The position numbers were made by a program, and so were the translations under genes. Below the pieces are notes generated by a model that was not told the origin of the DNA, searched no databases, and was given only the letters and a program-made list of their open reading frames with translations. Below are positions 9,864 through 20,800 of a stretch of DNA of 27,661 bases, in pieces. Origin of the DNA: Chromera velia (lineage: Eukaryota; Sar; Chromeraceae); contig JAHBMJ010001412.1 of assembly GCA_018398765.1 (NCBI GenBank), forward strand, positions 1-27,661, given 5' to 3'. Numbering within the stretch: the stretch's first letter is position 1; every line of letters begins with the position of its first letter.

Positions 9864-11778
9864 CTGTTCAATTTGTTTGAGGTGCGGGGCTCTTCAATCA
9901 ACGGATTGGAGCTGGCAAGTGCGATGGTGCTCTTCAACAAGCACCTGCAGGTGAAGCAGACGGCCGAGAAGCTGCTAGAGCTTATCTGCTGGGAGAAAGG
10001 AGGGGGCAGCTCGGACGTCCCGCTTTTGACAGACGCAGACCTCCTCCTACTGATTGCCTCTTGTGCTCAGGGGATTAGCGCCTTCACCAAGGGGGGTATT
10101 ACGGTCAGTCTTTTGTTGGTGATACGGGGAGGATCTGGGTCCAGGGAGAAGAAAGAAATGTGCATGCATTTATTTTCATACAGAAAAATTGATGCAGAAA
10201 AAAAATTCTGTATGAAACTAAATGGATGCGCGGAGGATCTGTGTCCAGGGAGAAGAAAGAAGAGAACACTTTGTTTTTTTGTTCTTCGGAAAGTAGAAGA
10301 GCAAGGCAGGATTCCACTCACTCTGCAGATCCATCAGCTGTTCCTTCCGTCCCCTTCTTTCGTCTGGTCGTCTAATTCCTTCAACATCAGGCCGTGTTTT
10401 TTTGTTTTTTCCGCGAGGGCCTCGGGGGTCTTCTGCACAGTCATCGGATCAACTGGGGAAAAGGAGATGGAGTGAGGAAGTAATTAATTGAGTGCGTTCG
10501 TTCATTCATGTACCTTTTTCCCCAAAGCATGGGACATTCATTCTGTCCAATTGAACGAATTGCCTCTCTCTTTCCCTCTCTCGCTCTCTTTTTTTCTTTT
10601 CTCTTTCAGGTGGACGATGCAGAGATCGAGAGACTCTCCAACGACGCAGTGCCGGAGGGAACAGACTCGACCTTCAAGTCTGTCTGTCAAACTACATGCA
10701 TGTCTCTCTGTATGTGTTTGACCAAGCTTGCGTTGATGCATTCATGTTTGTGGGTGCGTCTTTTCCACCCTCTGCCCGCCTGCCTGCCTGCATGCATGCC
10801 CCCGTGTCTGTCTCTCTGTCTCTCTCTGTCTATCACTTTTTTTTCACTCTCTGCAAGACGATTCGATGGAAGGGATGAAAAGAGGATGAAAAATCTTTCT
10901 CAAGACAAAAAAAGGACAAAAGAGCGAAGTGGCTCGCCTGTGGCACAAATATGAGGTACTCTCCCCCCTCCTCTCTCTCAGACATATATGTAGACATACA
11001 TGCATATGTATATACTAATAGATACACATGTATATGTATATGTATATACATATATATATATATATATAGGGNGGGGGGGGGGGGGGCAGGGATGGAGGGA
11101 GAAAGAGAAGGAGAAAGAGAGAGTACTGCCCCGAAATGATTTACATAAATACGCTTTAACCGACGTTTTTCGCCCCCCCCCCCCTGTCTTTCTCTCTGTG
11201 TGTGCAGAAGTGTCCTTGAGTGGGCAGAAGGTCACAGCTCGGTGATGGCTACATTGGAATCTCTTAAAGTCAGAAAAAAAAGGGGAAAAGGCTGTCTTTC
11301 TGTTTCTCCCTTGGATGGAATGAGACACAAACTTGAAGGAGGCGGAAAGTGAAAGCAGACGAGATGGGGGGGGGAAATGGCTGGGTGCCGGGCGATGCAT
11401 CAAAGCAGTGAGAGGAGAAAACGTGCAACAGACAAGAAAGTACGAAAAGAAAGGGAGCAAAACTGTTCTGCCTTTCAGTGTTGATGTGCCCGTAATTCTG
11501 TCTATGCTCATGTGCCTGCAGAAAGGTGCCGTGTCTCTGGATTCACGCGCCGAGTCGTCGAATAGGACGGGGAACAGGTAAGCCGGCAAAGGAAAAGGAT
11601 GTTCTTCTGTCTAGTTTCCCCCCCGTTTTGTTGCTGTACAAGTTTTGGCACGTCGCCTCGAAGTTAATCTGATTCCGCTGCTTCTCCTTCCTTTCCCCGG
11701 GCCCCTTGCGTACATTTGTTCCAGAGGATAATCTTTTGCGCTGTCATTTCGTGTCCTCTTGAGATTCCTGCATTTCTA

Positions 11779-11816
<38 letters not shown>

Positions 11817-14800
11817 GCGCAAGGCCGGTCGGACTCTGTCACGGGCAGCTCAGGAGACAAAGCGTGGAGCAGCCGGGGCGGCGCTAAAGGGGCGAACACA
11901 ACGGGAACACACGGCGCTCCCGACCCTGTAGCTGCTGCCGCCGCCGGAGGTCCCGGAGAGGGTGGACAGGCGACTGAGGGGGAAGGGGAAGAAGGAGAAG
12001 GAGAGGGGGGGGGTGGAGGCGACCAGTTGGGGTTTCCTGGTGTCGCGTTGGTGAAGCCTCCAAAGAGTGTGAAGGAAGTACTGGAAGATTTTGAGAAGAA
12101 AAGAGAACAAGCAAAAAATGAAGTCACAAGCTCAGAACTGGTAAGTTTTTTCCAACGTTCTCTCGGCATACCTCTGGCTGTGGCTTTGGTCATCCCATGC
12201 AGGCAGGCTCTTCGAAGGCACGTGCACTCGGTGTACTTTGTCTCTTTGGTTTTGTCTTTCGAAAGCTCATCTGTCTCTTTCTGTTTGTTCGATTCTGCTA
12301 GAACAACTGATTGTGCATCTAAAGTTACGATCGCACACTCCTCTCACAATCGTGATCTGTACCTACATTCTTCTGTCTGTCTGCTGATGCAATGAAATAA
12401 AATGCAATGCAGATGTCTAGAGGGGTGCGAAGTTTGCTGGACTCCCTCACCAAGCAGCAGCAGAGACTGGCAGCGATGAAGACGGCATTTCCGTCCACTC
12501 CAACCGACGGCATTCTCTACCACTGGTACATTGAGATGGGCTACTCTGTACCCATCTGCAGAACAGCCGTGACTGCACCAGCAAGTCACCACCCGCCCAG
12601 TGGCGTCGACTCTGTCGGCTTTGCCCTCAGTTCTCTCGTCGGTCTTCGACAAGAGAGCACCGCACTGGGTGCTGCTTTCGAGGCGTCCACCCTCCTTTAC
12701 AGACGTTCTGACCTTCTCAGATGCTTGGGTCAGTCAGTCAGTCGGTCAGTCAGGGAGGCAGCGAGTCCATCGAGACCAGACCTCTGTGTCTTTGTGTGTC
12801 GGGTGTGTGGGGTGGGAGACGACCGGTTTTCGTGGTCATCCTTCTGCGTCTTTTTCCACCGACCCGATGACATCTCCTTCCGAGTCCTTTGAAGGATCAA
12901 ACGAGCCACCCAGAATGAGCAGACAGAAAAATCACCCACAAAGGATGTGCACCACAGTCTATTATCTAATGCTGCCTTCACTTTTCCCCTCCGAGGACCA
13001 GAATGCATGCATACTTTCCGGGGAAGAAAAACAATTTCGGTGTTCCTCTCTGCAGCCTGGGCCCTTCCGGCGGCGTTGGAGGTCCTCGTGTGGCTTGCTG
13101 GGGAGTGTGCGGCGTCGCCCGACCCTGTTCAGACTGTAGGCAACCTGCAGGCACGGCTCTATAGGGAACTGACGGGGGGTCTCCGTCGCTTTCTGGCCTT
13201 GCGGGAATTCTACTGCTTCCCTCGGAAAAAAATCCTCAGGTGGGTGGGTGGGCCGGTCTGCTCTAATTCGGCTGGCCAGTCCTCTCGTTTATCCTCGCAT
13301 ACATTCATTCAGGGCGACGTATCGATTCTGACTGGCAGAAATGCACATGGATTGACAGAAAGAAGGACTGAAATTCCTAACAAATATGCACATTTGATGC
13401 TGCAGAGATCTGGACCGGGCGCACGGAGCTGTGTCCTTCTGTGACTTTCTCACCAGTTCTTATTCGTATGCGGCGGCGGGAAGTGGGGGCTCGGGGGGTC
13501 TTGACTTCTCGTCGTTGCCCGCCCTGAGGAATTCTGCTCAGACGCTCCTGCAGTCTCTAAGGGAGCAGCAGGAGAAGCTGGAGGCAAAGGGAAAAGAGGA
13601 ATACGCAAATCTGAAACGAAGAATGAGAAGCACACGATCGGTTGTGGGGTCAGTGCTTGAAGGAAAGTGTTTTCGCTGCCAGTGGAGGGACTCGGGGGGG
13701 GGGGAGCAGTGGGAGGGAGGACTTTTTATCTTTTTGCTTCTGTCTGTCTCTCTCTGTTTCCTTGTTTCTCTGGTCTTGTTTGTCATTCTTCGTCGACAAT
13801 TCCTTTTGCGTCTGTCCCATGTCCCTCCTGTTTCGGTGTTTTTGATCTTGATTCCCTCGAAACATGGTGAGCAAGGAGTCACACCGATATTTAGAGACTA
13901 CTAATCTTGATCAAAAAGTCTCTCTCGTCTATGACCTCCGTATTTCTGTGTCTCTTTTTTCTTTCTCTCTCTTATCCCTACAGGGCCCTGGATCGAATTC
14001 TGAAAGAAGGAGGAAATGTCAAAAAGGCCATACGCAAGGAAATTGGTTCGTTAGTCTTGCGTGCTTTCTTTTCGCTTGTCTCAAACACGCACAGAGGCAA
14101 ACCCTTCTTTTGACAATACTGTCGACGCACACAGACAGAGGACGGTTAGCGTTTCTCATTCACGCAGTGAGAATAAAAGGCAATCACATCGTCGCTTTGA
14201 AGGCTTCTTCCCTCCTTCCCTGCCCCTAGCAAACGTCCAACCGGCAACTCATGTCAGACTTCTGTTTTTTTAAAATCTCGTTTCTTTGGCACCGTTTTCT
14301 CCTTTGGTTCCATTGCTCAGGTAAAATGCGCGACGGGCTCACACAGCTCCAGGGTGCTCTGTCTGATGCCCAACAGACGAAAAGTTTCCACAAAGCGCGG
14401 AAGAAGGCATTCAGGGCAGCTCAAGGAGCAACGGCGGCAGCGAAGGCGGCAGCAAACGGTGAGTTGTAAAGAAACTATTTTTGTTTCTGGCATCAGCTTC
14501 CCTCATGATGGATTTCTGTTTTGAGAAACCGAGTCGCGGTACCTTCCTGTTGCTCTTGCCTCTTCCTAAGGGCTTCTATAAGGGACATGTTGGGCAGATG
14601 ACACCCACTTTCTTTTATGGAAGGAGAAAGAGGGGCATGCATTGTTTTGCAAGTGACTTCTTTCTGTAGATCAATCGGCCGACCCGTCCAACTCTCTTCG
14701 ATTGATTCTGTACGTGCTTGCACGGCAGATGTTTCTCAAAGCGAATGACTGATCGAAGATTGGCGTATTGCAAAACCCAATCGAAATCAAGAGAGTACGT

Positions 14801-17774
14801 TCTCTCTTGCATCCGCCTGCCTACGAGACCGAGAGAGACTGCATGGATGGATGGACTGATGGATCCATCGCGATGATTGCCTGCAGGTTCTTCTCTCGAC
14901 TTTGAGATGCTCCTGCTAGAGAGCAAGAGGTTCAGCAACCAGTCAGTCATTCGGTCAAGGACAAGAAGAAAAGGACGTAGAGGACAAAGCAAAGCTTTGG
15001 GTCTTCTTTAATTGCGTCGTTATGCTCATACGTTCAGCCGTTACCTGACCCTTCACGTGGCAAGCTTGTCCTCTTCTTTCTTCCTTCGACGAAAAGTGGC
15101 CTGACTGATTCAAAAGAAAGGGATACAGCGAGGCAGGAAAAAAAGGGGATTGACGCATGAAAACAGAGGAAGGGGGAGAGAGGTGTTTTGTTCTGATCAC
15201 TTGTGTTGCTTTGTGCTCCTGCTGACTCTTCGTTTTGCATCTCTCTCCCCCTTTCCCCCCTCTCTTCTGCCTTCCTGCCTGCAGATCCTGGGACGCACTG
15301 GAGATGATTGAAGACCCCAGGGACAAAGAACGGACAGACGGAAGCGGACTGCCCGACCATTCTCTCCTCTCCCTTCTGGGGGGGTTTGAGTCCTTCCCTG
15401 ACCCGAAAGAGATTTCCAAAGGCACAGTTGCGAGGGAGAACGAAGAAAAATTCAGAGGATTCTTCTCCCCCCTAGCGTCCAAAATGACCGGAAAACCGCC
15501 ACCCCAGAGACCCGTGTCACTCATGAAAAGCGTGGTAAGTGCATGCATGGGAAAATGTAATGTGGGCTTGAGCTCTTCGTGTCTGCCCTCACGGACAGAA
15601 TTAGTCTTCATGTGCTGACTTGCTTGCTTTTCCGTCGAGTGAAGGATAATCATGCACATGCAAACTGGCCGGACTTTGAGAGTTTTCTTTTGTTGCCTCT
15701 GCACACAGGCTGCTCAGGAGTTGGTGCTGAAGACGCTGCAGCTCCTGTGCCTGGAGATGCAACGCAGAGGTGTAGAGGAGTGGGAGTCTGTGTACGGAGG
15801 GTTGGAGCCCCTAATTGAAAGTGCCGGAGGGGAGGGGAACGCAGAGCAACCACCTGTAGCGGCAGAGGGAGGCGGGGGGCAGGAGGGAGTGGAGAGGGGG
15901 GAGGGAGAGGACGCTGAGGAGGAGGAGGAGGAGGAGGAGGAAGAGCAGCCGGTCAACATGGAGGCTCCGGAGGATGAAGAGGTCTGTCGGCTCTGTGAAG
16001 TCAGGTGATGCAGACATAGTGATAAAAGAAACGGTATGAGTGGACATCTTTTTTTTTCATTGCGACACACACTAGCAGCAACTTGTACGTGTTGGCACCA
16101 GGTTTATAAATAAGGAAATGAATGAATGAATGAATGAATGAATGAATGGATGAATGAATGAATGAATGGATGGATGAATGAATGAATAGGCCTGTGCCTC
16201 TTCTTTGTCTGCGCTGTGCAGGAGGCCGTCGAGCCAGCAGGCAACGAAGGGGCCGAGGAGGACTCAGAGGAAGCTCTTGTGGCCCCTCCAGGAGAAGGGG
16301 AAGGAGAGGGACTGTCAGAGGAGGAGGACAAGGAGAGAGAGATGAGGGACAAAATGCCTGACTGGTTTGCGGGGGAGACAGCTGAAGATAGGGCCGACCC
16401 AGCCAAGGAAGCAACAGCAGGTCCCGACGACCAGAAGGGAGACTCTCCTTCTTCTTCTCCTGACGAGGGCGAAGAAGATGGGGAGGAAGAGGACGAAGAA
16501 CGAGGCGAAAATGACGGTGACGTGTCCCATAGAGAGGAGGAAGAGACGGGGGACGATAGGCATGAAGAAGAGCCCACAGGGACCCCAAGTCAGCCCTCTC
16601 GCCCCGCCTGTTCCCTCGACACCGTCCTTGAAAAACCGTTCTCGACAATCCTCAGGGAATTGTGCAAGAGAGCAGGGACTGCAGACACGGCTCATCTAGT
16701 GGCGGCAAACGAGGACGGCACAGTCGACTTGCTGGCAGGGATGAGTGCAGAGGACGAGAAGGATTTCAGAGTTGCGAGGTTTTTCTCGTCAGTTGCTGCA
16801 CGGATTCTTTCTTTTGTTGCTCTCTGGTTCTTGCTCACTGTTTTTCTTGTTTTCTTTGCAGTTCTCTGCCTCTTTTGTTTCCTCTGGCGTTTTCTTCCTC
16901 CCTGCCTTTTTTTTTTTTTTCTCTCTTCAACTTTCGTTCGCACTATTCTTTCCCATCTCGATTTTGGGCGGCGTTCTCTGTCTCGTACGCCGTATTTTTT
17001 CGCTACCTCGACTTTCTCCTTCTCCGTGATCCTCCTGTTCTCTCTCTCCGTCACTTTCCGCTCTGTCAATCATCCTTCAGACCGCATTTATCCATCTACA
17101 AGCCTCTCTCACCATCACTTGATTTGTCTAGATGACTATCCTTCCTTGTCTTTCATCAATCCCATTTCATTTGCAGACGGGCTCTGTTCATGTCAGACGC
17201 CATCCTGGAGGCCTACGCTGTCAAAGAGGGGGGGCGTCCGAGTATGAACGACATCCCTTCTCTGCCCGTATCTGAGGGGGGCCCGGCCTCCGAAGACTGT
17301 CTGGAGAGTCTGAAGCCTCTACGGGATGCTGTGGGGAGAGAGAACGACAAGTGCTACCTGGCCCTCGAGAGGCTGTACTCGCTGGCACACGTCCACGCTC
17401 GGTTCTCAGAGAAGAGACTCAGGGCAGTGCAGACGGAGGTCAAGGCAGCCGCAATGAAGGCGAACACCATTGGCGAGGTCAGTCATTCATCTGTTTCAAA
17501 TGTGTCGAGGAAACAGCTGAGAGCATGTGCGGAAAGACAGACGAATGAAAGCACATTTCTGACTTAGAATGGCTGGACAGACAGGGAAAGAAGAAAAGAG
17601 GACTCAGGAAGTGGAAAGATAATCGATTGTAAAAAAGGAGCAAGGGAAGGAAGGCAGATTAGCAAACGTGGATCACGACAAGAGTATCGCGTGAGTTATG
17701 TTAGGATTCATCAGCATTCAAGTGGCACTCCTCGCGTCTCTCTCCGCACAGACATTATGTTTGTGTATGTGTGT

Positions 17775-17822
<48 letters not shown>

Positions 17823-20800
17823 GAGCGTGGAATTGCACAAACAAGGGAAAAGAAAAACGCGGTCTTTCATGAGTTGTCCCTCAGCTTTCCCGTCTCTCTT
17901 TTATCCCGTTGAGACCCTGCAGGCGATTCAGGTCGTAGAGCGGCGTTTGGCCAGCACTTACTCTGCGCTTCTCAACGAGGTCGGTTGGTAGGTCGAGGGA
18001 CTTTTTTCTTCCGATGCAGGTATAATTTGGATTGCTTCAAGTGGTATCTTTTTGTGTCCCATCAACTAGACGTGCCTTTCGAGTGGAATTTTTGCATCCC
18101 GTTGTCATGTCAGTGGGGCAGAAGTAACTAATTCTTTCACCTTGCTTGCTGCTTTTTTGAATTCTGATCGACATACTGACCACTCAGCACCTTCTCTGCG
18201 TTCCCCAATCAGTCGGTTTACTTAATTGTTAACTTGCTTGCTGTGTCATCCCTCCCTCTTGCAGCACGGACAGGCGGGTTCTCGATCTTCCCTTCCTGAA
18301 GGCCACACTTCCCTTTTGGTGCCCTCACTGATTGAGGAGTCTGCTCGTCCTTCCTTCAGCAACTTCCCCTTCAAGGCAGAAGGGAGCAACATCAACGAGC
18401 AGACGCCCTGGGGTTCTGCCAATCTCTGCAACGAAAAGTTGAGGTGGGAGCCCAGGACCTCCAACGGAGTCATGACTGACGACAACGACCGCTTGGAACT
18501 TCCCCCCTCCATGCTCGGGTATTCGTACATTGGAGAGGGGGGCCCTGGACAGCACGGTCGGCTGGCGGCTGCGATCGGGTCTCTGATGACGGCAGACATG
18601 CTCAGAGAGCTGTGCGGATGCGACAAGAGCTCGTTCGAGTCGCGGCGAAGGTTGATTGAACTGCGTGTGGTCAGTCAGTGAGGTGCTCTCTCAAGACGGA
18701 TTTGTAGCATAAGAAAGAGATTGGGGCTTGCAACTCTTTCCTTGTGATTCCGGAAATAGAAGCAAAACCTGTGCATAGTCCGAGAAGAGCATGAAGAAGA
18801 AATCTGGAAGAATGGGAATTCCAAAAATCAAACAGCTACTGTCTGGGCGTTCACAGGTGATCAACCAAAAAAAAGGGTGTAAGGTCCTCCAATGCTTTGC
18901 GGTTCCCTTATCGCAGTCTCCATCTGACAGCTGCTTGACCACGCATCGATCCTCTTTTGCTTTTGCTCTCCTCCTCTCCACTGCTTGCTTGCAGCGATGC
19001 AAGGCGATGCAGAGGGCTTCGGAGAGACAAATGGGATTTGCAGAACAAAATCTTCAGAAAACGTCAGTAAGCTTTGAGGGAGATGAATACTGAAGGGAAA
19101 TGGCAAACTGATAAAAATTGCGGAAGTCACTCAAGGACTCGCGGAAGGCTACCCACGGAAATACAGACAGACCGGCAGTCAAAGTGCAGTGAGAAGTGCA
19201 GAGAAATGCCGTAGTCCAAGAGATCGGAAAAACTTTTTGATGGGCCGTTGTTTGATTTGCCAACATGGCAGACGGTTCCTTTTTTCTCTCATTCTCTTGC
19301 CCCATCCACTTGCAGTCTGGCCGCGAGAGGTCCTGACGGCACCTTCAAGCTCGACGTGGGAGGTTCCTCTGCGACACAACAGAGCGACAAGAAGAGAGAA
19401 GGGGGGGAGGCAGAGGAGGAGGGTGGAGGGAGATCGAAAGCGCCGATGGAGCAACGGTAGGGGGGCAGGTGGCTTTCTTTCTCGGGTGCTTGGACTTGTT
19501 TGTTGTCCTGTACCGTTGCGTGTCTGTTGTGGAGAAGATGTTCTCGAGTCCCTGCGTTGAATTCGCCCACTTAAAAAGTCACCTTTCCTTTTTGTGCCCT
19601 GCGTCGTGTGCCCCCTCTCAGACTCGATCCTGCATGGGTTCATCGTTTGCATGCTTCCTTTCTTTCTTTCTTTCTTTCTTTTGTTTCTGCAGTCTCCAGC
19701 TGACCCTGGATAGTTTGAAGTCGTTCCTGAAGGCGCATTTTGTCCTTGATGGGGTCTTCTTTCTGCAAGATGTCTCTCAAGGTATGTCTGCAGCAAGGCG
19801 CCCCTTTCTGTCTATGGCGCGAAGATTGCTCCTTGCTTTCTAAATTTATGAGAGAAGCCAATGGATGTTCATTACTAGGACCCTTCGTTGGAACGGCTCT
19901 CCTGTTCCTTCCCCTCTTTCTCCATTCATTCTCATCCTCCCTCGCTGCATGCCCCGTGTGTACGTCCGTGCAGACCGCGCCATGGTGACCGGACCCGTGC
20001 AGGACCGGGTCGACTCTCTCCTGGACACCTTCCACAAGGAGAAGTCGGAAGCCGTGGTGACAGGAGAGATCGCGACGCTGCATCCCAAAGACGCACAGTA
20101 CCCGGAACCAGCGCCTCTGTCAGAGAGGTGCAGAGAGACAACGGCAGATCGTGCAGAAGTCAGTCAGTCAGTCAGCCTGTCTGCCCACCCCCCCAGTCTT
20201 CAGACGAGATGACCAATAAGCTGTTACCCTGAGAAAGGAGAAAGCGCCATGCAGTGGGACTAAAACCGAAAGAAACCTGCAAATCAGTCAGCGCCCTACG
20301 AATTAAAATCCTTTGTCCCTTGTTGTGTGCGTGCAGGTCTACTGCATCGATTCTGCCGTCCTCCCTCTTGCTGAAGGGGCAAAACCCGAGTTCGAGGCAG
20401 ACGCTCCGCCCCCCTCCCTCCGCTTTGCCGCCTCTGTCTTTGAGTTCCTTGCCTGGGAAATGGGAATCGACGTGGGAGCTCCTGTAGACCCCAGGAGGTC
20501 CTCCGTGATGAGCGCAGCTGGGGGGGGGTCGGATGTGATGGCGGCGGGAGGGTCGTCCCCTTCCGCCGCCACCGCCCCAGGAGGAGGTTTTCCCTCTGAG
20601 GTCTCCCCTCAGAAGTTCAAGGCCTTCTTCTCGTATCTGTCCAAGTGCTCGCAGGACAGAGACATCAGGGCCTACGCTGCTGCTGCCAGACTCTTCGTCA
20701 TGGCTCGGGTGCGACTGTGCGTGATCACAGCCCTCCTGAGGGGGTGGTCGGACTATGACGCGGTGAGTTCATGAAGGGAGGAACCGAGGCTTCTTCCTCT

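Larger units (their letters stand above)
9151..11268 (+). other. Degenerate EF-hand-like N-terminal region (exons 1-5)
   Basis: Spliced residues 1-218. Helix-loop-helix pairs similar to the recoverin/calcineurin-B layout can be followed: NLFNLFEVRGSSINGLELAS (where EF-hands have an LFxxFDxxxxGxIxxxE core), then LLTDADLLLLIASC, then IERLSNDAV and FKSVLEWAEGHSSVMATLES, which resembles the closing helix of EF-hand proteins. The canonical loop aspartates are missing, so calcium binding is doubtful. The key joins (9474/9863 giving NNLF, 10677/11208 giving FKSV) make sense only after splicing, which supports both the exon model and the fold. Confidence 0.45.

Noticed and set aside
12518-12561. Possible 36-nt intron GTACAT...TCTGCAG inside exon 8
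   Set aside because: Removal keeps the frame, but so does retention, and 36 nt is much shorter than the other introns; no reason to split the exon.
16001-16648. Long minus-strand frames opposite the acidic exon 16 (also 14955-15704, 11744-12193)
   Set aside because: They are Ser/Pro/Leu-rich shadows of GA-rich coding sequence or introns; the plus strand has phase-matched exons with good splice sites there.
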